Shown here piece after piece: positions 16,616-24,995 of a stretch of DNA of 64,000 nucleotides (the stretch's first letter is position 1; each line of letters starts with the position of its first letter). A program made the translations under genes and the position numbers. The notes under the pieces were generated by a model, which was given only the letters and a program-made list of their open reading frames with translations, ran no database searches and was not told the DNA's origin. Location: positions 34,650-98,649 of the forward strand of contig JAQVLA010000013.1 in NCBI GenBank assembly GCA_028704385.1. Reading direction: 5' to 3'. This DNA is from Bacteroidales bacterium. GTDB lineage: Bacteria; Bacteroidota; Bacteroidia; Bacteroidales; F082.

Positions 16616-18559
16616 TTGATACCACAAAATACCGTAGCCAGCATCCTCGAATCCGCACGGATCGAAGAGGTTGTGGGTGAGTTTGTAAGCCTCAAGCGAA
16701 GAGGTAGTAACCTGATCGGACTTTGTCCGTTTCATCAGGAAAAAACACCTTCGTTCACGGTATCGCCTTCAAAAGGAATTTTTAAATGTTTCGGATGCGG
16801 CAAGGCGGGCGATTCGGCACGCTTCATCATGGAGCACGAACATTATTCCTATCCTGAAGCTTTGCGCTATCTGGCCAAAAAATACAATATCGAAATAGAA
16901 GAGCGCGAACCAACCGCAGAAGAACTGATGGCTCAAAACGAACGCGAAAAGATGTTTAATGTAAACACTTTTGCGCAGCATTTTTTTAGCCAATCACTTT
17001 TCGAAACAGAAGAAGGACGGGCTGTTGGGCTGAGTTACTTTAAAGAGCGCGACTTCAGGGAAGCAACAATAAAAAAGTTTCAACTGGGTTACAATCCTGA
17101 TGGAAGAGATGTTTTTAGTCAACATGCCGTAAAAAATGGATACAGCCTGGATGTGTTACTAAAAACAGGACTTAGCACAGGCAACGATGAACGTTTTTAT
17201 GATCGGTTTCAGGCCAGGGTTATTTTTCCAATCCACAACCTCACCGGAAAAGTAATTGGTTTTGGAGGACGTATTCTTCATTCTGACAAATCAAAGGCAA
17301 AATACCTCAATTCTCCCGAATCAGAGATCTACAACAAGAGTAAAACGCTTTACGGGATTTACTTTGCCAAAAATGCCATTAGCCGCCAGGATCAATGCTT
17401 GCTGGTGGAAGGGTATACAGATGTGATTAGTATGCATCAGGCTGGAATTGAAAATGTTGTGGCAAGTTCAGGGACTTCACTCACAACCGATCAAATCCGC
17501 CTGATCAGGCGCTACACCCAAAACATCACCATACTTTATGATGGCGACAAAGCCGGTATCAGTGCTTCGCTACGGGGTACTGATATGATTTTGGAAGAAG
17601 GCATGAATGTGCGTGTGGTAGTGCTTCCCGAGGGGGAAGACCCTGATTCTTTTGTACGAAAAACCCGCACAGCAGAGGTGGAAGCGTTTATCCAAAAACA
17701 ATCCAAAGATTTCATCAGTTTTAAAACTGACCTGCTTTTAAAAGAAAGTGCCAATGATCCGATACGAAAAGCCGGTTTGGTAAAGGAAATCGTGCACACC
17801 ATTTCGCTTATTCCCGATCCTATTTATCGCACGGTTTATATCAAAGAATGCAGCCGCATGTTGGATGTTGCCGAAAACACCCTGATGAATGAGCTGAATA
17901 AGTTGTTGCGTCAAAAGCTGAAAAAAGATCTTGGAACAGTAATACCTGAACCTCCTCCTGAACAATTACAACAAGAAGAAGCCAAAAATCAGGAAGAAGA
18001 ACAACCTCCCGGATTTCATCAGGAGCGCGAGTTGGTGAAGTTGTTATTGCATTATGCCAACGAACAAATTACGCAAAAAACACAGGATGAATTTGGCTTT
18101 CCGGTAGAATACAACGAATCGGTAGCAGCTTTTGTGATCAACGACTTAAAAAATGATCAGTTACGGTTTCTGGATGCCACACATCAAAAAATACTGGATG
18201 CTTTTACTCATTCGCTTGACAGAGGTTTAATACCTGATACAATCGCTTTTGTTTCAAGCCCTGAACCCGATATCGCACTACTGGCCAGCGACTTATTAAG
18301 TACGCCATATGAATTGCACAACTGGAAGCGGAAAAATATTTTTGTTAAAACCGAACTGGAAGTGCTTCCGGATATGCTTAACAATGCCTTGCTGATGTAT
18401 AAAAAAAAGATTTTAGAGTCGCGCAGGGATCTGCTTAATACACAGATAAAAGCCGAAAATGATCACAAAAAGCAACTGGCGATGATACATCAAAAAATGA
18501 AAATTGAAAATAAGCTGATTATCATCAATGGTATTCTGGGATCGGTTATTACGAAATAG
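16616..18559 (+). CDS. dnaG: DNA primase (TTG start)
   Basis: Primase that lays down RNA primers at the replication fork, 647 residues. Domains in order: CHC2 zinc finger with Cys37, His40, Cys58 and Cys61; the catalytic RNA-polymerase core with the TOPRIM motifs LLVEGYTDVIS and ILYDGDKAG; and a C-terminal helicase-binding region after a Gln/Glu-rich linker near 440-465. The start is a TTG at 16616. It gives MIPQNTVASILESARIEEVV, which aligns with the conserved N-terminus of the family, and no ATG is available there. Confidence 0.96.
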   Translation: MIPQNTVASILESARIEEVVGEFVSLKRRGSNLIGLCPFHQEKTPSFTVSPSKGIFKCFGCGKAGDSARFIMEHEHYSYPEALRYLAKKYNIEIEEREPTAEELMAQNEREKMFNVNTFAQHFFSQSLFETEEGRAVGLSYFKERDFREATIKKFQLGYNPDGRDVFSQHAVKNGYSLDVLLKTGLSTGNDERFYDRFQARVIFPIHNLTGKVIGFGGRILHSDKSKAKYLNSPESEIYNKSKTLYGIYFAKNAISRQDQCLLVEGYTDVISMHQAGIENVVASSGTSLTTDQIRLIRRYTQNITILYDGDKAGISASLRGTDMILEEGMNVRVVVLPEGEDPDSFVRKTRTAEVEAFIQKQSKDFISFKTDLLLKESANDPIRKAGLVKEIVHTISLIPDPIYRTVYIKECSRMLDVAENTLMNELNKLLRQKLKKDLGTVIPEPPPEQLQQEEAKNQEEEQPPGFHQERELVKLLLHYANEQITQKTQDEFGFPVEYNESVAAFVINDLKNDQLRFLDATHQKILDAFTHSLDRGLIPDTIAFVSSPEPDIALLASDLLSTPYELHNWKRKNIFVKTELEVLPDMLNNALLMYKKKILESRRDLLNTQIKAENDHKKQLAMIHQKMKIENKLIIINGILGSVITK

Positions 18560-18577
18560 AATCCAAAATCCGGGCAT

Positions 18578-18622
18578 AAAAAAACCGGAAACCCATTCTT
18601 TTGATCGAATTGACTTCCGGTT
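18578..18622 (-). terminator. Intrinsic terminator of the 18.6-18.95 kb RNA
   Basis: On the minus strand an 8-bp stem (AACCGGAA from 18622-18615, TTCCGGTT from 18590-18583) with an inner ATTC/GAAT pairing is followed directly by a run of seven U (18584-18578). No T run follows it on the plus strand, so it does not serve dnaG. Confidence 0.85.
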
Positions 18623-18950
18623 CAGCCTTCATCAGCCGTAGCCAACGAATTCTGGCAAGATAAGCACACGAACTGTTCATTCCGGCTTTCGCCTCCTGAG
18701 TCGCCGTATTCGGATTTTGTTTTCTGTTTGTTGCCGTAGCAACGCTCTTACTTGCTCACCGATTTTGCGTTTTGACAAATTTAACTCACTTTTCAGCTCG
18801 TCATTGTCATCGCATCAGGCTTTGTTGATGCTCCTCAACGACAAAACTTTCCTCTCGGTGTGTTTTGCCAATTGATGTTGAAACATTTAGAAGAACGCTT
18901 TCGCAAGTGATCTTCAAGCTTCTTCATCTTTGCCTTTGATACTTACTTGC
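18578..18950 (-). ncRNA. Structured non-coding RNA of unknown class (about 370 nt)
   Basis: This is a transcription unit without a protein gene: strong phylum-type promoter (18956-18987), about 370 nt, then an intrinsic terminator. The predicted 5' end GCAAGTAAG can pair with CTTATCTTGC near the 3' end (plus strand 18655-18664) with one bulged U, closing a multibranch fold. Internal hairpins seen by eye are GAAGAAGC/GC(G)TTCTTC, GGCAAAAC/GTTTTGTC, GTTGA/TCAAC, GTTGC-TACG-GCAAC (18730-18743), GGC-GAAA-GCC and GCCA/TGGC. It lacks the conserved cores of RNase P RNA and tmRNA. The only notable frame inside is a 30-codon one (18835-18927). The class is not recognised. Confidence 0.7.
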
Positions 18951-18955
18951 TGACA

Positions 18956-18987
18956 CAAATATAAGCAATTCAGCCGCCCAATGTCAA
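18956..18987 (-). promoter_or_regulatory. Promoter of the structured RNA
   Basis: On the minus strand TTGAC (-33 type, TTG at 18987-18985) is followed after 21 bp by TATATTTG (18963-18956), an exact TAnnTTTG box. This is the best promoter match seen in the window. It predicts a transcription start near 18950. Confidence 0.75.
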
Positions 18988-19027
18988 GGATAATGCTTTC
19001 ATTCTTATTCACTTTCAATTAACAAAT

Positions 19028-19049
19028 GTTATCAACAATTGTTAATAAC
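19028..19049. repeat. 22-bp palindrome made of two DnaA-box-like 9-mers
   Basis: TTATCAACA (19029-19037) and TGTTAATAA (19040-19048) face each other across 2 bp and are extended by G/C at the ends, giving a palindrome with one mismatched pair. It lies between tadA and the structured RNA. The same two 9-mers in the same arrangement, 7 bp apart, occur in the candidate origin at 42192-42216. Function unknown: DnaA or another regulator could bind here. Confidence 0.5.
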
Positions 19050-19076
19050 CTCTGTAAGTATGAATTTATAAGCTTT

Positions 19077-19523
19077 TTAACGTTTTTGCCTGAAAAACCT
19101 TTTTAACAACTCACTACTTTCGTTTTCGAGCAAAGCTTTTTGAATTTCTGTTTTAGGGTGAAGCAGATTACCAAATCGCTGAAAACCACCTTTAGGATCA
19201 CCGGCAGCCCATACTACTTTTGCAAACTGTGCATGATACAGCGCTCCGGCACACATCGAGCAGGGCTCAAGGGTGACGTAAAGCGTACACTCGTTGAGGT
19301 ATTTTGCTCCAAAATGATTGGCAGCAGCCGTGATAGCAAGCATTTCGGCATGGGCCGTAACATCTTGCAATTGCTCTGTTTGATTGTGTGCCCGCGCAAT
19401 GATGGTGTTGTTGCAAACCACCACAGCGCCAACAGGAACTTCACCTTCTAATTCAGCTTTTGCTGCTTCTTTCAAGGCTTGCTGCATGAAATAAGTATCT
19501 GAGAATACAGTGAGTTTTTCCAT
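19077..19523 (-). CDS. tadA: tRNA adenosine(34) deaminase
   Basis: Zinc-dependent deaminase converting A34 to inosine in the tRNA-Arg anticodon, 148 residues. The catalytic motif HAE appears in DVTAHAEMLAI, and the zinc ligands in LEPCSMCAGALYHA. GEVPVGAVVV near the N-terminus is typical of TadA. The stop is one base from the start region of the previous unit, and the symporter gene ends 1 nt upstream, so it is probably co-transcribed with the two genes before it. A guanine/cytosine deaminase of the same fold is a less likely alternative. Confidence 0.93.
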   Translation of the reverse strand: MEKLTVFSDTYFMQQALKEAAKAELEGEVPVGAVVVCNNTIIARAHNQTEQLQDVTAHAEMLAITAAANHFGAKYLNECTLYVTLEPCSMCAGALYHAQFAKVVWAAGDPKGGFQRFGNLLHPKTEIQKALLENESSELLKRFFRQKR

Positions 19524-19524
19524 A

Positions 19525-20952
19525 TTATACCTTGTTTGTCCTTAACTTTCCGAATAAAAGAACTAATCCGGCCACAATAAAAGCCGGGATAAAAGAAGAT
19601 TTGGGTTCAAACTGTTGTGGTGCCATCACACCCCAAACAAAGAAACAGGTATTTACTACAAATCCGCTCAGCACACTCCATAAAGCCACTCGCTGGTATC
19701 GCTTTACATCCGGACGAACCAATGCCAATAAGGTTACCGGCACAAAAATCACAATCGTTCCAATACCAACTACCATCAGATCCACAATATCAGGAAGCAG
19801 TAGTGCCATACCAAGAGCCACAAAACCAAAAAGTAATGTTATCAGTCTGATTTGTCGTTGACTTTGTCTAAGATCATCTACACTTTTGCGACGCCAACCA
19901 CTAAAATCGCGTACTGCCGAAATAGCAATGATATTTAAAAAACTATCCCCCGACGACATCAATGCAGCCAGCAAACCTGTGACGCCAAAAGCCAGGAAAA
20001 AAGGTGTACTGTGCTGTTCGAGAAAAAGATAGGTGGCATCATTAGCATTGATTTGGTCGCCAAACGAAATGCGAACACTCATGCCCACCAATGGAAAAAT
20101 AAGGTAAAAAGGCAGCATTCCAATACCGCTCCACAAGCTTGCTCTACGAGCCGTTTTTGCGTTTTTGGCCGAAAGCATGCGCTGCCAGATGTCCATTCTT
20201 ACTAATACTGAGGGCGATAAAAACAAAAGTAAACCCACTAAAAATGTCCAGCCATAAAAGCTCCCGTTGAGCATATTGTCTGGCAATTCAGCTAACCGAC
20301 TAAGGTTTTCGGTATCATGAAAAATCACCGGCAAGAATATAAAGAAAATCAAAATCAGAATCACCACAAATTGTATCATATCTGTGTAAATAACACCCGA
20401 TAATCCTGAAATAGCAGTATAACCAATCACTATCACAGCCGAAATTACTGCTGCCGACTGATATCCCCAACCAAAACCAAACTTTAACAGACTGGCCATC
20501 CCAACAAACTGTGCAGCCAGCAAAAAGAAAAATATGAATATGTTTACACCGCTTACCAGCGCAGAAAAAGCCCGATCAAATCCGGAAAAAGATTGCGTAT
20601 TATCCGATTTTTCGCTGAATCGACTAATTAAAAACTGTGGAAAGGAATAGATTTTTTTCTGTGCTCCCCAGTCTCTTATCCTCCCGGCATAGCGCATCAT
20701 CAGCATAAAACCCAGCACATAAGCAAGTCCGATTCCGACCGCTGCAAAACCAGAACTATAACCCATTGCAATGAGGCCAATAGAAGTTCCGCCGCCAATA
20801 AAAGTGGCCAGAATCGTAAAAACCAAAGGTACTAATCGCGTACTTCGGTTATTAACCAAATAAGTTTCGGGATTGCTGCTTTTCAGATGACGGAATGCCA
20901 GTAATAAAACCATTATCAGGTAAACCGTCATCCAAAATAACAACCAATTCAT
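19525..20952 (-). CDS. Sodium/solute symporter (SSS) family transporter
   Basis: Inner-membrane secondary transporter of about 475 residues with roughly 13 hydrophobic helices. The core shows FIGGGTSIGLIAMGYSSG near helix 2, GLSGVIYTDMIQFVV, and GLLAALMSSGDSFLNIIAIS, all typical of the SSS family (Na+ binding region). The substrate (sugar, amino acid, carboxylate, pantothenate or other) cannot be told. The ATG at 20952 is chosen; a GTG at 20958 is also possible. It starts 7 nt after the T9SS protein stop and ends 1 nt before tadA, so the three genes appear to form an operon. Confidence 0.9.
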   Translation of the reverse strand: MNWLLFWMTVYLIMVLLLAFRHLKSSNPETYLVNNRSTRLVPLVFTILATFIGGGTSIGLIAMGYSSGFAAVGIGLAYVLGFMLMMRYAGRIRDWGAQKKIYSFPQFLISRFSEKSDNTQSFSGFDRAFSALVSGVNIFIFFFLLAAQFVGMASLLKFGFGWGYQSAAVISAVIVIGYTAISGLSGVIYTDMIQFVVILILIFFIFLPVIFHDTENLSRLAELPDNMLNGSFYGWTFLVGLLLFLSPSVLVRMDIWQRMLSAKNAKTARRASLWSGIGMLPFYLIFPLVGMSVRISFGDQINANDATYLFLEQHSTPFFLAFGVTGLLAALMSSGDSFLNIIAISAVRDFSGWRRKSVDDLRQSQRQIRLITLLFGFVALGMALLLPDIVDLMVVGIGTIVIFVPVTLLALVRPDVKRYQRVALWSVLSGFVVNTCFFVWGVMAPQQFEPKSSFIPAFIVAGLVLLFGKLRTNKV

Positions 20953-20959
20953 TTGCACG

Positions 20960-23689
20960 CTATTCTTTAATTATTTTTTGGATAAACTGCTGATTGTCAT
21001 CACTTAATCGCAAAACATACTGCCCCGATGATAAGTGTTTCAGATCAAGCCTGATAGTATTCCTGGTCTGGAAAAATAACTTCCTATTCAAAACAATTTT
21101 TCCCTGCATATCAAGGATTTGCAAATCAAAGTCACCTTCGAGATGAGTTTTCAAACCTACAAAATCAGTCACAGGATTGGGGTAAACCGTAAAGGCAGCC
21201 ATATTTTTTTGTCCTTCACTTTCGAAAGTATAAACATCTTTTTCCCAAACAGTTGTAAACAATCCCCTGCCATGTGTTGCAGCAATTACCGTATTATCGC
21301 TCAGGCGCATACGCAGCATATCAATTCTTACATTTCCCATGCCTTCGGTGGTCGGTTCCCAAAGCGGTTCTTCTTCAAAAAGCATATTAGTTGTCCAGAT
21401 ACCTGTTTCGGTTGCCAGCATAGCCTGTGCCGAATTCTCGGGATGCAGTATTGCCCAGCGCACCGGCATATCCGGAAGGTTGCCTTCGCGCTCCATCCAA
21501 TTATCGCCTCCATCAAAAGTGAGCCAGATGCTCGAAACGCCATAGTTTGAAAAACTCACAAGCAAAGTATCCTCCGAACCCCCAATGGCAACAGCAGAAA
21601 CACTGGCTAAAGGAAAATCAGAGCTTCCGATTTCCGTAGTTGACGGGCTGGTATTGGCATTTTCAACTTTGTAAAGCCTTCCTGAACCTGTGCCCGCAAA
21701 AATGGTACTGTTTCCAAGGGTAGAATGCTGCGACCAGGCAATATGTGAAAAAGGAACGGTATTAGATGTTCCCAAATCAATAAAACCTCCGGATACCTGA
21801 CTACCAATGTTCTTTATACGATAAATCCTTCCGGCATAATTGCCCAAAAAATCTACCGCATTGGCATATAGGATATTATTGATGTAATCATAATCAGCCG
21901 GAGAAACAAAAGTTCCTGAACCGCCATCAATGTAATCGTATTGATTGTTGTTTTTATAGAAATAATATCTGTTGTAATACACAGAAGTCATATACAGATT
22001 TGCTTCATTCTGGTCCCAAAAACAAGCCGCACCATCACCTCCGCTCAACATGTCATTGATATCGAGCGTGTTGCCTGTATATATTAAACTTCCGTTATCC
22101 TGCAAACCACCTAACATCTGCACGCTTCCAGCTGTTGGATTGATAGCACCACTGTAGAACTGCAGCGTGTTGAAGTTTTGGTTGCGTTCGGTAAAAGTCG
22201 GGATACTCAGATGAGCATTTTCCGAGAGAAAAACACCGCCATCACAACCAAAAATTGCCGTTGTCGGATCATCGGGCCTGAAAGCAATTTGATGCTGATC
22301 GGCATGCACATATTCATCACCACCACCATAATACATCAACACCCAATCAGAAATATGATTCCAGCTTTGGCCGCTGTTTGAACTTTTCCAAAGATCCAAA
22401 CCACCTGTAAATATTGAATTTGGGTCATCAGGCTGCACCTTCAGGATAAAGGCATGCCAGGCCAGTGTGCTCCAATCATTTGCGGGTTTGTTCATTGTTG
22501 ACCAGGTTTCACCTCCATCGGTTGATTTGGCCATATAGCGCCCACGATAATGATAAAATCCATTGGAGCTTTCCATATAACCGGCAGCAAATTGCGCATA
22601 CACGATATCAGGATTGCTGGGTGCGCTGGCAATAATGGTTCTGGCTGGAATATTGTAATAACTTTCACCATTGATCAGGGTATTATAATCGTCAAAAGTC
22701 GTCCAGCTGCCTGAAGTTCCTTCGTCTGACCACAGAATCGTTGCTCCGCCCTTGAGTTGTAAGTTTTCGGTAGTTCCCACAAAAATTCGTCCATTCGAAG
22801 CTATTTCTAAGATGGCCGGAGCATAAGGTTCATCCGTTTCAGGTATTAATGGCAATACCTGTTCCCAGCTTTCGCCTCCATCTATTGAGCGATACAAACC
22901 GTCTGATGGCTCGCTTTGATGATCGGCACCCTGATAATTTCCTGAAACCACAGCAGCATAAATTACACCAACGCCATCTTCGTCGCGCACTTTTACATCT
23001 GTTACATAGGCAAAATCAGCTGTTGAAGGAATGATTTCCCAACTTTCTCCTCCGTCTTCCGATTTAAAAACTCCCATACCCAATCCACTGGATTCGCGGT
23101 AGATGATACGTGCCGTTTGTGCTTCTCCTGTCCCGGCATACATCACCATTGGATCGGTCGGATCGTAGGTGAGGCTGCTGATGGCAAGATTAGGATAAAA
23201 ATCGCCAATAGGTTCCCAGTCTTCACTCAAATCGAGTATATCATTGTTTACCCAAAGTCCTCCTGTTACGCCACCGGCAAAAACTTTCTTTGCCTGGCTG
23301 TCATTAGGATCGAAGAGCAAGGCTCGTGTGCGGCCACCCATATCAGCGCGGGTTCCTTCCCATATCAATTCACGATTGCGGGCGGCTTTGGCTTCCAGTT
23401 TTTGTGCCTGTTCGTAAGCAGCATATTGCCTCTTAACAGGTACAACACCCAAAGCCGGATCAAGGGTTTGAAAATAGTTCTGCAATGCAGCAACGTCAGG
23501 CCGGTCAACTTTGGCAATGGTATCAAGTTCGCGCGATTGCGTTGGAATTTGTTTCATTACTTCATGTAATTGCTTTTCATAAGCTGTCCTTTTCGATTCC
23601 TTTTTATAATCCTGAAATACAGGAATTAACAAGCCAATTGAAAGCATAATCAACACTATAAAACTGCTGATCTTGTAAGTTTTTTTCAT
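20960..23689 (-). CDS. Secreted BNR/sortilin-like beta-propeller protein with T9SS sorting domain
   Basis: Large 909-residue exported protein. The N-terminus is a signal peptide or anchor (SSFIVLIMLSIGLLIPVF). The body has repeated Asp-box/BNR motifs typical of VPS10/sortilin-type propellers: SEDGGESWEII, SIDGGESWEQV, STDGGETWST, SSNSGQSWNH, TFDGGDNWME. The C-terminus is a T9SS sorting domain (VYPNPVTDF, LSSGQYVLRL, ending QKIIKE). Such proteins reach the cell surface or medium. Enzymatic function is unknown; propellers of this class can be glycan-binding or hydrolytic. A TAnnTTTG box lies about 90 nt upstream on the same strand. Confidence 0.9.
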   Translation of the reverse strand: MKKTYKISSFIVLIMLSIGLLIPVFQDYKKESKRTAYEKQLHEVMKQIPTQSRELDTIAKVDRPDVAALQNYFQTLDPALGVVPVKRQYAAYEQAQKLEAKAARNRELIWEGTRADMGGRTRALLFDPNDSQAKKVFAGGVTGGLWVNNDILDLSEDWEPIGDFYPNLAISSLTYDPTDPMVMYAGTGEAQTARIIYRESSGLGMGVFKSEDGGESWEIIPSTADFAYVTDVKVRDEDGVGVIYAAVVSGNYQGADHQSEPSDGLYRSIDGGESWEQVLPLIPETDEPYAPAILEIASNGRIFVGTTENLQLKGGATILWSDEGTSGSWTTFDDYNTLINGESYYNIPARTIIASAPSNPDIVYAQFAAGYMESSNGFYHYRGRYMAKSTDGGETWSTMNKPANDWSTLAWHAFILKVQPDDPNSIFTGGLDLWKSSNSGQSWNHISDWVLMYYGGGDEYVHADQHQIAFRPDDPTTAIFGCDGGVFLSENAHLSIPTFTERNQNFNTLQFYSGAINPTAGSVQMLGGLQDNGSLIYTGNTLDINDMLSGGDGAACFWDQNEANLYMTSVYYNRYYFYKNNNQYDYIDGGSGTFVSPADYDYINNILYANAVDFLGNYAGRIYRIKNIGSQVSGGFIDLGTSNTVPFSHIAWSQHSTLGNSTIFAGTGSGRLYKVENANTSPSTTEIGSSDFPLASVSAVAIGGSEDTLLVSFSNYGVSSIWLTFDGGDNWMEREGNLPDMPVRWAILHPENSAQAMLATETGIWTTNMLFEEEPLWEPTTEGMGNVRIDMLRMRLSDNTVIAATHGRGLFTTVWEKDVYTFESEGQKNMAAFTVYPNPVTDFVGLKTHLEGDFDLQILDMQGKIVLNRKLFFQTRNTIRLDLKHLSSGQYVLRLSDDNQQFIQKIIKE

Positions 23690-23777
23690 TTTTGAATGGT
23701 TTTATTAAGTGTTTAAAAATCTTCAAGCTTTTATTATTGAAGCTAAGAATCGCTTATTACAAAAGCAATCCCAAAGG

Positions 23778-23785
23778 CAAAAGTA
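23778..23785 (-). promoter_or_regulatory. Predicted -7 box upstream of the BNR/T9SS gene
   Basis: TACTTTTG on the minus strand is an exact TAnnTTTG match, with a TTG (23802-23800) about 15 bp further upstream. The implied start of transcription is near 23771, giving a leader of about 80 nt that contains a small hairpin (CTTCAA/TTGAAG). Confidence 0.45.
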
Positions 23786-23847
23786 AACAATCACTTAAAC
23801 AAGGCATTTATCTGGTTCTTTTCTTTATCCACTTCTGAAATCCAGGC

Positions 23848-24840
23848 TTATTCCTGAGACAAGACCTGATCAATTTCATTTAACTCATCTGTTTCAAAAT
23901 TTGTGTTTTGAAGTGATTTTAGATTTGCTTCCAATTGTTTGGTGCTGCTGGCTCCTATTAAAACACTGGTAACCCTGGTATCTTTCAGCAACCATGCCAG
24001 AGCCATCTGCGCCAGGCTTTGATTTCTGCTTTGTGCGATTTGATTAAGTTTCACAATTTTCTGATAAGCCTGCCCCACTTTCTCTTTTGTTAAAAAAACT
24101 CCGCGTGCGGCACGCGAATCAGCAGGAATTCCGGTGAGGTAGCGATCAGTGAGCAAACCCTGAGCCAAAGGAGAATACACAATACATCCAGTCCCTTCTT
24201 CTTCAAGCAGATTGAGTAATTTATTTTCTATCCGGCGATCCAACATTGAATAACGTGCCTGATGAATCAGGCAGGGTGTTCCTGATTGGCGAAGCAACTT
24301 AAAAGCCTTTTTACTAACCTCTGCAGGATAATTGGATATGCCGACATACAAAGCTTTACCAGATTTTACAGCATCGGAAAGGGCCGTCAATGTTTCTTCC
24401 AAAGGCGTTTTGGGATCGTAACGATGCGAATAAAAAATATCTACATAATCCAACCCCATGCGATTCAGGCTTTGATCAAGGCTGGAAAGCAAATATTTTC
24501 GGCTACCCCATTCACCATAAGGCCCTGGCCACATGCCGTAACCTGCTTTGGTTGAAATAATCAACTCATCGCGGTAAGGTTTTAAACTTCGAAGCAGGAT
24601 TTTACCAAAATTTGTTTCGGCACTTCCAGGTGGAGGGCCATAATTATTGGCCAGGTCAAAATGTGTAATTCCCTGATCAAACGCCTTTAGAATAATATTT
24701 TCAGCTACTTCAAAATTGTCTGCATCGCCAAAATTATGCCACAAACCCAGCGATAAGGCCGGAAGTTTTAAACCGGAACGACCAGAACGATTGTAGGGAA
24801 TTTGATTGTAACGTGTTGAAGAGGGTTGATAATTAATCAT
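23848..24840 (-). CDS. Aldo/keto reductase (YghZ/GpmA-like)
   Basis: NADPH-dependent oxidoreductase with a TIM-barrel fold, 330 residues. Tetrad residues are visible: Asp and Tyr in FDLANNYG, Lys in ISTKAGYGMWPG, His in FYSHRYDP. NYGPPPGSAE and the Gly-rich coenzyme end (VLIGASSTKQLEANL) match the YghZ/potassium-channel beta-subunit-like branch, often annotated as L-glyceraldehyde 3-phosphate reductase. The ATG at 24840 fits the family start; the extension to 24900 does not. It appears monocistronic. Physiological substrate unknown. Confidence 0.92.
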   Translation of the reverse strand: MINYQPSSTRYNQIPYNRSGRSGLKLPALSLGLWHNFGDADNFEVAENIILKAFDQGITHFDLANNYGPPPGSAETNFGKILLRSLKPYRDELIISTKAGYGMWPGPYGEWGSRKYLLSSLDQSLNRMGLDYVDIFYSHRYDPKTPLEETLTALSDAVKSGKALYVGISNYPAEVSKKAFKLLRQSGTPCLIHQARYSMLDRRIENKLLNLLEEEGTGCIVYSPLAQGLLTDRYLTGIPADSRAARGVFLTKEKVGQAYQKIVKLNQIAQSRNQSLAQMALAWLLKDTRVTSVLIGASSTKQLEANLKSLQNTNFETDELNEIDQVLSQE

Positions 24841-24995
24841 GGTATTTTTTCTAAAATGTTTACTAGATAAGAAGATCCTGCCAGGCCTAATGTTGATCAA
24901 TGCATTAACAATTTTAGTATTTTTTTGGTTATCGCATTAACCATTTTTACAGTAAAACGATCAGTTCATTGATCAAATTTATACAAAACAATGTC

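Noticed and set aside
16547..16735. N-terminal extension of the PspC protein
   Set aside because: The extension overlaps the divergent dnaG start and its promoter region and adds a non-family sequence; the ATG at 16546 gives a normal PspC.
18578..18950. Structured RNA as RNase P RNA or tmRNA
   Set aside because: GAGGAAAGT and GTAAGAGCG echo RNase P cores, and ACAG...GCTTAT resembles its 3' end. But GAGGAAAGTCC, the P4 partner strands and the order of conserved blocks are not reproduced. No tRNA-like end with CCA or tag frame ending in ALAA supports tmRNA.
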